Source: Massospora cicadina (Eukaryota > Entomophthoromycota > Entomophthoromycetes > Entomophthorales > Entomophthoraceae). Taken from it: DNA of 64,000 nucleotides. The DNA lies in the NCBI GenBank assembly GCA_022478985.1, contig JAKSZP010012306.1, positions 1-64,000 on the forward strand, read 5' to 3'. Under the pieces are notes generated by a model. That model saw nothing but the letters and a program-made list of their open reading frames with translations, searched no databases and was not told the DNA's origin. Below, one piece after another: positions 1 through 9,549 of the stretch; positions within the stretch are counted from its first letter, which is position 1, and every line of letters begins with the position of its first letter. The translations under genes were made by a program, and so were the position numbers.

Positions 1-252
1 AAGCGCTCATAGAATCATGGTTCCCACTCTGGTTCCTCCACACAGACCCTTTCCTTCACACCTGCTCCATAGCAGGGGAAACCCCCTCAGAGTAGTGCAC
101 CAACCCCCCCATACCTGGCAGTCCCGCTGGAACAAGGGTAACTTGAGTACCCTGGGGTGCCTAATTTTATATTTGTTAGTTATTCTCTTAGTTTCAAATA
201 TATTCGGTAATGTCTGTCCCCTGGTCAGCTTACCTCGGTTAAATAAAATGAA
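1..252 (+). mobile_element. LINE L, 3' end (copy A, cut by window edge)
   Basis: The start of the window is the last part of a non-LTR retrotransposon of family L. The C-terminal peptide at 3-95 matches the end of the L copies at 57.5 kb (plus) and 48.2 kb (minus), including the WF-P-WF---DPFL pattern. The 3' untranslated tail near 215-245 carries the L tail (CCCCTGGTCAGCTTACCTCG, then TTAAATAAA). The body lies upstream of the window. The exact 3' boundary is uncertain because no target duplication can be checked. Confidence 0.7.
3..95 (+). CDS. C-terminal end of L ORF2 (partial)
   Basis: Thirty codons are open up to a TAG at 93-95 and read ALIESWFPLWFLHTDPF, then LHTCSIAGETPSE. This matches the C-terminal segment that follows the zinc finger in the L copies at 57,480-57,545 and 48,220-48,300. 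In this family the segment closes the ORF2 polyprotein (endonuclease and reverse transcriptase). Only the end is present, so function cannot be judged. The longer open frame at 17-271 is a different phase and has no support. Confidence 0.55.
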   Translation, partial: ALIESWFPLWFLHTDPFLHTCSIAGETPSE

Positions 253-995
253 TCATATCAGATATCAGTGATCAGGAATATTTTAAGCTTATGTACAGCT
301 TAAGATTTGTGGCCTAGCGATTCTACTTGATAATATTTAATTATGATGACACAGGAATGGGGGCTTTGTTGGTTTAGTCAGACCTATAATAATAGCTGAC
401 TAAATAACCTGGGCACGTGGGCTTTGTTGGTCTATGCCAAAATTAGTTTTTAATGTCAATCGAGTTTTCAATTGAATTATTTATTAATTAGTGGTATGAA
501 TCGCCTTGGTATGTGCTGCCAATTGCTTGAGATGAGTATCAGTTCAGCTATTTGCAGATTCATTAGAAATATTGTCTTGAATATATTTCTGAGTTTGAGA
601 CTGACTCTGAGATGATTGGGATGTATCAAGTTGAATAAATTGTAGACCCTCAAATGAACTTGTTACTTTCTCTGGCCAAGTGCCATTGAAATTGAGGCGT
701 CATGGGTAAGATGTAATGAACACCAAACCCTATAAATTATCTCAAGTTATCACTAATAAAAAACAACAAATATTCCTACAGTTCTATAATTTAATTTATA
801 AACTTTCATATTAATACTTTACATTGTGTTATGTCAAGGATTTACTCAGGATCAGGAAGGTCAGGGCAGCGTGCCTTTATCTAAGTAATGACAGGATAAT
901 ACAAATTCCAGTAAAATTACCAAGGAGTTATATCTTAATTATAGTCACCATCTGGTCTGTTGTCTTCATACAATAGACATTTGAAACTCCATCTT
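253..995. other. AT-rich stretch without recognisable gene
   Basis: I see no coding region. A short direct repeat, GGGCTTTGTTGGTYTA, occurs at 361-376 and 419-434. The rest is AT-rich and may be old, unrecognisable element sequence. Confidence 0.4.
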
Positions 996-999
996 ACCT

Positions 1000-2072
1000 T
1001 ATAAGAAGAACCAGTCACTCTCAATATACCAAAAATCCAACAGCCAGTGAGCCAGAATCTTGTACAGGCACATAATAGAATACCAGACAAACATAGCCGT
1101 TAACCCTAAAGGGTATGAGAATGTCAGCGGAGAAGGCGGTTTGATTTTCAGCATAAAAAAAACTAAATTTTTGGGAAAAATTTTTAATGGAAAATTTAAA
1201 GAAGCAAAATTGACCAACTTTTTTTCTCAGTGTGATGCAACTGATTGAATAGTGGTTGATTGGAGAGGAAACAAGCCAGGATTGGGTCCCTCTAGTTTGA
1301 CTTAACCAGTGAATTATTTGGGAATGAGGCAGATAAGTTCACTGGGAACTGACATCGCAAAATTTGGCAGCAGGCTGAGTCACTGTCAGTTCAACCTCAA
1401 ACGCCCAAACCAAGACTTGACTGCATTTCTGGCAGTTAGTGTGATGGCATCTAGACCAATGAGCAACGGGAATCCCCCAAGGCCACCCCACATAGGGGCG
1501 GTCCCAATTGGTTGGGAACAGGTTTGGGATGCCCAACCTGCCCATGCCCAGTTGCTGGGCTGTTCATTCAGTTAAAAGCGTTACAACAGCTGCAACGCCC
1601 AATTGGCTGGAAGGGAGCTTTGAAGTATTGTCGATGGTGTTTGATGCTGCTACCTGCACATTGGGGATCATCCTTGACGATTTTTGGAGGGGGTTAATTT
1701 TAATGATTGAGGTGTTGACCAAATCAAAACTGTTGGCAACTCCAACCAATGAGTCAATCTTCATTCCTTTTTTACTATGTGGATCCTGATCATTGGGCGC
1801 ATTTCCACTCATTTTTGGACTGATCAACTTCATTTCAGCAATTTTGGTGCAAATTCCCATGATCAGGCGTACAAGTTTGGGAGAGGTGAGTTTGGGCACC
1901 AGGGGAGGGATCTGAAGAGGGAGATCTGTTACCCAGCCCTCATCTACCACATGGGCGAGATCACCCTGGGTGATGAGGGGTACAGCCACCCTCTTTGGAG
2001 CCTTTTTGTTTGAAAATGGGAAGGGGGCCTGATTGACACACAAGGGATGTTCCCCTGGACTTACATATTCCT
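1000..2072 (-). repeat. Repeat E, copy 1
   Basis: This segment reads on the minus strand and is related over most of its length to 10,068-11,447 (minus) and 18,510-19,500 (plus). It begins, in its own sense, near a GTAAGTC at about 2,065 and fades out near 1,000. It lacks the part of E that encodes the GILWPY peptide in the other two copies. No LTR or target duplication is visible at either end. E normally lies inside element Y, so this could be a remnant of a Y-like element or an independently mobile unit. Confidence 0.6.
1564..2043 (-). pseudogene. E-encoded protein fragment, unknown function
   Basis: An open frame of 159 codons. Residues 13-33 carry KKAPKRVAVPLITQGDLAH, followed by VVDEGW. 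The same peptide, with mostly silent differences, occurs at 18,570-18,650 (plus) and near 11,310-11,385 (minus, with one stop). A second conserved block, GICTKIAEMKL, follows about 50 residues later and is also recognisable in the other copies. I do not recognise the family. Conservation of the peptide across three diverged copies suggests it was translated while the copies spread. Beyond 1,564 the frame is lost, and weaker similarity continues in other frames to about 1,000. Confidence 0.45.
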
Positions 2073-2481
2073 GATATTTTTAGATGTTTTCCATCAGATT
2101 GAGAGGATATATGCTGAAGTTAGATCAATTAATTGTATATCAAACCATAATTGTAAAGAGTTTGGTTCAAATAATAGCTTTTACTACTTATTTTGATAAT
2201 TTTGAGTTGATTAATTGCACCAAAAGTATTTAAAATGAGACTGAGACGATTTCCACTGCTTGTAAAATCAAATGCAAGGTGCAATCCCATAAGCTCAAAA
2301 GAAGAATAGGCCATGTTTAAAAATGTCAATTTGGCTTAGTTAAGTCCAGGAAGTTGGATGGGATATAAAACTAGGGCATTCACATGATTGATCTTTGTGG
2401 TCAATAAAATATTATCACATGCTAGATCCTTAAATTACTTATTTTCCTTATACCAAATCCATATATTGTATAGTAAATAGG
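2073..2481. other. No recognisable feature
   Basis: AT-rich sequence between two element fragments. I see no gene, repeat end or target duplication. Confidence 0.35.
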
Positions 2482-2870
2482 CTATATGATTAAACCATTT
2501 ATTCTATAAAACCTACGCCAGTTTTGTACAGTTCCTAACTTCTGTTCTGGAAATTTTATATCCATGAGTGAAGAAACATCTATACCTGAACAAATCACTC
2601 TTTCATTACTTCCACGTCCAAACATAGCTGGTGTACTGGCCTTAACAGTAATGAGATTGATTGAAGCAGTCTTTTTTAAATTTAAACCGCTCAATTGCCC
2701 TTTCTATATTCTATATGGTGCGCACTGCCCCATTGTTATACTGGACCTTTAGCTCAGTATTAGCAAGTTCACAGCTTGTTGTCTAAGATGTGATAAATAG
2801 TACCAGTCTCTGACAATAAGTGTATTTTTGTGCACCAAAATGCTGCATGGTGGCAGCCCACTACCAAGCA
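2482..2870 (-). pseudogene. Gypsy pol fragment, protease end to linker (decayed)
   Basis: On the minus strand a peptide MQHFGA near 2,850 matches the end of the T protease (FMQHFGAVVN at 31,190). Weak similarity to the protease-RT linker of T and Y follows, in changing frames, down to about 2,482. The 70-codon open frame at 2,482-2,694 overlaps this. It has no reverse transcriptase beyond it and is not joined to repeat E, so it is an isolated remnant. The call rests on short matches. Confidence 0.3.
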
Positions 2871-3531
2871 ATATGGGGAGCAGCTGGTGCAGGGCAATAT
2901 TTTGGTAGGTGGCTTCACAATGACAATTTACTTTATTGATTAAGATCCATTAACTTTTTTTAACTGATTAGGAAAATCACTATAAAAAAATTAAAGGTAA
3001 TTGAGATGATCAAAAGGCCTATGAAACCTTATAACTTATGAGCTTCATGCCAACATGAACGTTTAAAATTTTAATCTTAAGTTAAATCATTTGATAATCC
3101 ACCAGTTAAATTTATGATACTGAAATCTATTCTTGGCATAGACTTTACTTTTTAACTTTGGATTTATTTTTATAGACATATTAAACACCATAGTAGTTTA
3201 CAATATATAATATATGATCCATTAATTTAAAACTTAACTTTAATTTAGTATTCTTTAATTACCAGAATTATATGATCAGCCATTACCATATATGGTATCA
3301 AAATCCATAAGACTGTTCTAAATTTCATTTTCTGAGTATCCCGTTGCATTTTATTAAAAATATAAATGTAAGTCTTACATAATTTTGATTAAGCTGATAG
3401 GAGTTAATGGTGAATTAAAATTACAATTTGCTCAATATAAGAGCAGATGCTTATCAGCTTATGTAGATTCACCTGACAAAAGAGTACAATCAGTCAAGCC
3501 AAGGGCTGAAAAAGAAAAATAGTTTAGAAGG
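2871..3531. other. AT-rich stretch without recognisable gene
   Basis: No coding potential or repeat that I can match. It forms the left flank of element W. Confidence 0.4.
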
Positions 3532-3536
3532 GTTTA
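3532..3536. repeat. Target-site duplication of W, left
   Basis: GTTTA immediately left of W. The same GTTTA lies at 13,700-13,704 immediately right of W. A 5-bp duplication is usual for Ty3/gypsy integration. Confidence 0.7.
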
Positions 3537-4122
3537 TGTTGTAATTGGCGCAGGGGCATTGATATACAACTGCACAGGTCAGTACTTTTTTTAATAAAAA
3601 AGGGAAACTGTATGAAGTCAGTAGCTTTAAAAACAGAGGAAAATCTTTTTTTCATAAGTTTTTTATTATAGCAGATTTAATCTGCAAGGGTATAGAAAAG
3701 ATCCGCAAAAATCACATTCCTATCATATTAACCTACACAGTAGAGTACCAAGCAATGCATATTTATTCTGGAAGTTGGTAGAAATCATCAGCTTAGATTT
3801 TAGGGGAAACCCTTAATGAGTGTTTACACCGCCAGAGCAAGGAGAAAATGTAATAATAAGAAAGGATTCAATGTATGACGCCGTAAAGCCTCATAAATCG
3901 ATGATTAATGGTTTGGGGGATATTTCGGGTGGGGTATTAAGAATTGACCTTTATAACTAATCAGATACATATAAAACATAGGCGCATGGTTGATATAATC
4001 TAAAATAACTTAATTTGACAAAAAAATATCGGCATTTAGCCCATGGAATCAAAACCCTAGTTTAAAATACAAAGTTAAATGAAATGAAATAATTAAATGG
4101 TTGGTCAGACCAAATTTCAACA
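3537..4122 (-). repeat. W 3' LTR
   Basis: This matches 12,785-13,699 along its whole length apart from one insertion there. Shared blocks include the region around TTGATATCGGC-type sequence and the terminal GGTTGGTCAGACCAAATT near 4,100-4,117. In W's sense it runs from TGTTGAAATTTGGTC to CCAATTACAACA. Confidence 0.75.
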
Positions 4123-4480
4123 TTTAACACCACTTGACCAACATTCCAGCACAGAAATGAGTGGGGGCTAGATGATAATTAGAACGGTGAGGCTGCTAGG
4201 CTAGGCAGTATATAAACATAAGCAATTATCTGATGCTTCTGGATGTGCACTAGGTAATGGTAGGTGTTTTCTAATGACAAATTAATTTCACCCTGGTGAG
4301 GATAAATAGCACCAGTGGTAACAGTGGGATCCTTTTTGGATCAGCAGATCATAAGAAGGCTTTTACCATACAACCCTCCAGGAATTTCTAAAGTAATATC
4401 CGTTCCAATAAGGTCCTGATGCCCTGGTTTAATTTTACACCTTTGTCCAGCACAAAGTGAAACCTTGGTGGTTTTATAAT
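4123..4480. other. W 3' untranslated region
   Basis: Between the last W coding remnant and the 3' LTR. I see no gene and no strong polypurine tract directly at the LTR. Confidence 0.45.
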
Positions 4481-5436
4481 TCACTGAGGCAAATTCAAGA
4501 TGCTTCGTTCACCTTTATAATATTCAATGGGAATAACATCCTCAGCAGACTCAATGTTCAAAATTAAGGAAGGTTGAGAGATGGAATCAAGTAAGGAAGA
4601 AGATTCAACTTCCTTTGGCTTTGGCAGTGGTGAGGGCACAGTATACACATTGTTGCTCAGTATACAATCCAGACCTGATGAAAAGTGTATATAATCTGCT
4701 GTGTCAGAATGTTTGTAGGGTCCACACGTTGTAGCCTCATTTCTCATCAAAAAAGCAACCTCAGGGGATTTAAAGGAATGCTCATTAACTGCGGCCACCA
4801 AACCAAGTTCATCATATGGTGAGTTACGGGTATAATACAGTGGAACTTGTAGTCCTGCTACCTCCAAAGTAACATCTTAACACTTTAACTGTTGGCTTTA
4901 TTCTAGTATTTCCTCATAAAAGAGGTACCAATAAGTAACTTTGAGCTATCATGTAAAAACGATGGTGGGAGCAGACAACCCTTTTGTACCAAACCCAGCA
5001 GCAAGGAGCTATATGCTCCTAGTGAGGCTGTGGCACTAGGTCCCACCGTGCCATATTTTTTGCAATAAGTAATAACAGGCTCAGTCTTGAGTTTCTTCAT
5101 TAATGCTGAAGTAATGATGTTGATGGGGGCTCTGATATCTATAATTGCCCACACTGGTATGTTATATACACTAATGTCCACATAAGTACATTTGGCATGA
5201 TTATTGGCACCAGTAAGTGTATAAACATCAAGATTATCTTCTTGACTCTGGTAGTCCAGCAAGTCATTGTTCATCTTTGGCCACAAGCCCATAGCAAACT
5301 CATTAGTTTTGTGCATCTCCAAAGCTCCAGCGTTGGGCCATCGTTCCATAATATTTAAATTATTAAGTGAGATCTGAGAACTCTTAGCAGATGTAGAATA
5401 TACCTTTTCTACTCCACCAGAGCTTTTCCAAAGCAC
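4481..5436 (-). pseudogene. W protease region and unique C-terminal segment
   Basis: The open frame at 4,903-5,436 aligns with the aspartic protease region of elements T (30,890-31,200) and Y (22,270-22,530). Shared features are a K/ECTY-DI block, the active-site segment, GTVGPSA, GAYSSLLL and a final SFMRKY. The active site reads IDIRAPINII where T has IDTGTPVNII. The catalytic Asp remains but the Thr-Gly that normally follow are replaced, so the enzyme should be inactive. After several stops a second frame (4,481-4,867, 128 codons) adds an acidic, Ser/Pro-rich tail with no counterpart in T or Y. No RT follows. Confidence 0.55.
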
Positions 5437-7208
5437 TTATAAGAGGTTGAGGTCACTAAATAAATACTTGATTCCTTTCTAGAGGATTTGGTATCTGGAG
5501 CGCCAAAAGTAAGGGTGCAGCGATTGAGGTAATTGACCATTTTGGTAATAGTAGTGTTAAAATCTAAGATGGGTAACATGTCCCAATACAATTCCTTGCG
5601 CATCTCACAGGTGTGGCGGAAAGCAATCTGAGCATCATAATGACTCAGAACCTTGGCCCCATATAATAATTGAGCCTCATAGTAAAAACAATCAGTGAAG
5701 TTTAAAACTCCCTCACCAACTTTGAGGTTAATAGTCAAGAGGTTGCTCACTACCCTCAGTTTACTTAACATGTGAAGCTGATTAACTTCTCAGAGAGTCT
5801 ACTCCACACAGATTAAGTTTCAGAAAATCTTTGCTAAGATCACAATCATTCTCGGAGCAAATTTTCAACTGATGCTACTCCTTGCAGCATTGATCGCTTT
5901 GGGAAACTCTTTGCACCCATGGTAAAACTCTTGTGGGCACTCTTAGACATATCTTTTGTACATTTTCTCTCAGGACTCAATGGAAGCCAATACAACATCT
6001 CCCTTGGAAGCTTAGCTCCAAGGTGTCTCTGATAGAGAGTGTCTTCTTCCAAACAGAGCAGATCTCAGACTGGTCGCTGTATTATATATATCTTATAATC
6101 CCAGACTGGTTACTGGCAATTAAATAACTATAACAACCATAAATATAAGTAAAAGGATAAACTTAAGATTTTGTGGAAAGGTTTTTTATTAAAAATAAAC
6201 GCGAAGTGTTTTATACTTCAAGGGAAAATCAAGATATAAAAATGAATGTTACATTGAGAAAATATTTGTGAATATAGCTTTTGATATGAGGATTTTCAAA
6301 AACCCTAGTCAGACGTCTTCTGACTGCTGCTTTAGTAGCTTTGTCTATTTGGGATAATTCCTGTTGCTGCAAGCTTTTTCTTGTGGTAATATTCCCTAAA
6401 CCTGGATGTTTAGGGCTTTTTCAATGGTTCTGCTTCTGAGTGTTAGGTCATTATCACTTCTGCTGATATCGTTTGTTTACCAAATTTGGTAATACCCTGA
6501 TCAACATCATGGTTAAGCAATGGCGCTCCTATGATGCGCCTCACATTGTGGTTTTCAGTGACTCTCAAAATTAGTTAATTTCTGAATATGATAAGTTTTA
6601 TCTTCAAGTCTTGAGTGCTCTCATCAGCATAATTTGGTCATCTCATTATTGTGTCATCAGCAGAATGCAAATTACTTTGGCCCCCAAAGGTATATAAATG
6701 GGTATTTTTCATATTGAATTTTAACAACGTCATTGTCTTCATTAATCAAATCCTCTGACTTGTTAAGGCAAAATTATTTTGCATTATGTCATCCCAATGT
6801 TGATGGAAATTCCTTTTCTCACCCAAATCTATAAAAGGGCTTTTTCACCCCATCCATGGTAAGTTAGTTTCCTGTACCTCCACTGGATTAGGGTTAATTC
6901 CTTTCATTCTATTGGTTGATAAATGATCTTCTGAACCAGTCATGACCTCATCCACAACATTAAGAAAATGGCTTTTCAGCCTATCATAAATTCTGCCCCA
7001 TCAAGCTCCTCAAAGATAATATTTTTGGCACTATGATAAAATATACAAGCTTCAGCTATTTATGACAATATAAGTTCCTGACTATAAGGGCCCTTTAAAT
7101 TCATCAGTGTGGCCAGTTTAATCTGGTTGTTAACGTTTCCCATGGTAATCTCAAATATCCACACAAAGGTCTGTATAATTCCATGCTTATCAAATATAGG
7201 CAGGTTAT
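5409..7208 (-). pseudogene. W gag (broken)
   Basis: The segment at 5,409-5,771 carries YYEAQLLYGAKVLSHYDA and following residues. It aligns with the C-terminal part of Gag in T (TNEAHVLLSANVLSNEEVGL) and Y. A second segment around 6,900-7,200 aligns with the part of T Gag around the FKRFEFAIEGASDQQ region. Between them (about 6,060-6,730) the similarity is lost among stops. The reading frame breaks at 7,213, where element X is inserted, and the 5' part resumes at 12,121. Gag would form the retroelement particle. Here it is clearly non-functional. Confidence 0.45.
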
Positions 7209-7213
7209 TCAGG
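7209..7213. repeat. Target-site duplication of X, left
   Basis: TCAGG lies directly left of X and CCAGG (12,121-12,125) directly right. One mismatch in five fits an old insertion. Confidence 0.5.
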
Positions 7214-8748
7214 TGTCAAATTCTGTGGTTGACTCGAAAATAAACCCTTTGAAAACCTATAGATTGGGCCAATTTTCCAACCTAATGCTTGAACTAGTAA
7301 TCTAATTAAAATCTATTACAATAAAACGGCTTGGGCTGATTATTGCTACACGGATTTAATTATATTACTAAAGCTCAGGCCGAATATCCCCACATATTTA
7401 TGTTAACCTTCTCTGCAACTACTCAGCTGGGTTGATTAAAACATCAAATTAATTAATTACTCTATTGGCAGCTCAGGCCAAGTAAATTTGCACAGTTGGG
7501 TCAATTTTTAATAATAATTTTATTTGAGGTAGGCTGACCTTGGGACAAATATACTGCACCAATAGAGAGGATAGGGAGTAGGGAGCAAAAATATAGAAGT
7601 GGAGGACAAAACCCAAGTACTGGGGGTAAAACCTTCCTGCACATGTTCTGATAGGCTGGAATTACATGATCTAACTTCACTGATTCGCTTGGTCAGACTG
7701 AGGTATGGTGCACAAAACCACATGTATTGATATCCTCTTAGAACAGAAATACAATTTCTGCCACAATGGGATTGGAACCCACAATGTGAGGGGTGACAGT
7801 GGGACGCCCTCCCAACTATGCCACACCCCCTCAGTTGGGCCAATTATCTCTGCCCCAATTCTCAGCAACTAGTCCCAATTAATTGAGACCAATATTAAGA
7901 AATTCGTATACAAAATTATTTGGGATGGACCCAAAGTTAACGTTTAAAAGTCCTATGGACAATCAAACAAATTAACAATGTAATCAATTTTCCATTCTAG
8001 GGTGAAATTTGTATGTTAATCCGCGTAATCATCATGATAGCACTTGCACTTAGACCATCTGAAAGGGAGTACCTAGTGCTATCAAGGGAGAGGCCTGCCA
8101 ACGTCCCAATTAGGGGTACATCATCTACTTCAATTGAAGCAAGATTTTCACAGAAGATGTATTTCATCAGCTGTATGACATAACTCAAATCAAGAAGATC
8201 CTAGGAAAATTTTGCATGCTTTTAACAATTTTTGTACCTGAAATCCTCCAAATTTAGAGAGTATTTTGCCACACATAAACCTAAGAAAAGGTTTCAGTCA
8301 TATCAGTTTAAGAGCTGAACTGAGGTAGTAAAATATCTGTTGAAATCTTGTACTCTGTTGTGGCCAGGAGATGTCCTAGAGATATAAATACCAGTGCCTG
8401 ACCTAATGACTGATCATCAAATAATCTAGTCTTAAATAAAGTCTATTTTATTATATCTTTATTTAATTTGTATCAAAAGTCACTTTTGGAGAGTGTCAGC
8501 AAGCTGGGATCTCAAGATCCCCAGCTTGCAACTTTGCCTGCCTTGGATGAAGTTTTTCAATTATGAAGGGAAAATCAAACCCAAAGTCAGCTAGAAAAAG
8601 TTGGAGCCTTTTGAATATGCTTAGAGTGTTTCTGAACGGTTCTTAAATCATAAACAACTGGCAATATTGAGGATCCACTGGCCAAACTTCTGCCTGATTT
8701 ACTGTGCAGGATTTAATTAATCTAGTGAGTGATCCTCAGATTTTGACA
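7214..8748 (+). repeat. X 5' LTR
   Basis: It starts TGTCAAATTCTG and ends TTTTGACA just before a PBS-like sequence. It contains an AATAAA-type signal (TTAAATAAAGTC near 8,434) in the part that would be R/U5. It is interrupted by an S2 SINE at 7,507-7,831. It is similar throughout to 9,550-12,120 and, inverted, to 51,141-52,232 and 63,212-64,000. Confidence 0.75.
7507..7831 (-). mobile_element. SINE S2 (tRNA-derived), in X LTR
   Basis: A 325-bp insertion flanked by CAGTTGGGTCAATT (7,493-7,506) and CAGTTGGGCCAATT (7,832-7,845). On the minus strand it starts GGGGGTGTGGCATAGTTGGG (box A-like). About 45 nt later comes GGTTCCAATCC (box B), as in tRNA-derived SINEs transcribed by RNA polymerase III. 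The 3' end is CCCAAGGTCAGCCTACCTC followed by AAATAAAATT. The sister LTR of X has the unoccupied site at 9,828-9,841. Open frames within it are accidental. Confidence 0.8.
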
Positions 8749-8766
8749 ATTAGTGCTCACTCAAAA
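8749..8766 (+). promoter_or_regulatory. X primer-binding site
   Basis: TAGTGCTCACTCAAAA begins about 2 nt after the 5' LTR. It differs by one base in its first 11 nt from the TGGTGCTCACT found at the same place in Y and W, and it resembles Z (TGATGCTCACTCAAAA). It would pair with the 3' end of the priming tRNA. Confidence 0.6.
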
Positions 8767-8838
8767 TTGTTGACACTTTTTGAAAGATACCAACATACCC
8801 TTTTTCTGGCAGATTTGGCCAGACGAAATTGTAACAAG

Positions 8839-8985
8839 ATGGAATCTAGCTCTGAAGTAGGCACTTCCTTCTCCCTGGATCTTACCATAGTGAGGGGAGC
8901 TCATGCAGATACAACAATCCCAAACCCAGATACTCCCCAATGGAAAAAAGGGCTGATTATGAACAATGATACACCAAAACGTTGA
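8839..8985 (+). pseudogene. X gag N-terminus (49 codons left)
   Basis: From ATG at 8,839 the frame reads MESSSEVGTSFSLDL and later VRGAHADTTI, then TPQWKKGLIMNNDTPKR before a TGA. The blocks GGAHA and PQWERGPIM-DVTPRR in Z gag (63,175-62,480, minus) match, so this is the start of a Z-type Gag. Matches continue weakly to about 9,050, after which the sequence turns into an A-rich run. The open frame upstream of 8,839 lies in LTR and PBS. The rest of gag and all of pol are missing. Confidence 0.55.
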
Positions 8986-9049
8986 AGAAGCTGTTCCTGC
9001 AAATTTGACAACCCTAAGTTGCCCAAGTCCATTCCTAAGAAGACTCAAT

Positions 9050-9215
9050 AAGATGGCCAATCAAAAAAAAACATTAAAAAAGAAGAAAGAGAAAAGAATA
9101 AAAAATAAAAAAGCATAACATATAAAATATTAGCATTGCATACAAAATAAAATTAATTTAAAAAAATAAAAAAGTATATAAATTAAAAAAATAAAAAAAT
9201 ATATATAATACCTAT
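9050..9215 (+). repeat. A-rich low-complexity run replacing X gag-pol
   Basis: About 165 bp of mostly A with AAT, AAG and AAAT units sits where several kilobases of gag-pol would be expected by comparison with Z. It marks the internal deletion junction. Confidence 0.6.
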
Positions 9216-9533
9216 TTACTACTTTAGTTTGCACTTGGGGTGGGGAGAGGATTCTACACCAGAATTGTTGGCAGTTCAGGCCAAAAATAACAATAAGAGA
9301 ATTCCATTTTAGATTTGTCAGCAGTTCAGGCCAAAATTAACAAATAAGAGGATTCCACTCTAGATTTTTCAGCTTTTCAGGCCAAAAAAGGATTTAACTC
9401 AAGATTCATCAGCCAGTTGGGCTTAGATTAACAACAATGTGAATTCAACTTGAGATTTACCATTGGTTGGGCTGATATTAACAATGATGTTGATCAGTGA
9501 AGTTTAATTGGGAATCATAGGGCTTATGTTCAA
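9216..9533 (+). other. X 3' untranslated region with diffuse repeats
   Basis: Contains three to four imperfect repeats of about 65 bp built around TTCAGGCCAAAA and GGATTCCACT-like sequences (9,266-9,440). Related sequence is seen inverted at 52,233-52,400 next to the Z 3' LTR. No coding potential. Confidence 0.45.
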
Positions 9534-9549
9534 GTCAAATGAGGGGATA
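9534..9549 (+). promoter_or_regulatory. X polypurine tract
   Basis: AAATGAGGGGATA directly precedes the TG of the 3' LTR. This is the expected place for the plus-strand primer of reverse transcription. Confidence 0.55.

Noticed and set aside
7520..7868. Minus-strand open frames of 107 and 63 codons
   Set aside because: Entirely within the S2 SINE, whose copy at 37 kb does not keep the frames.
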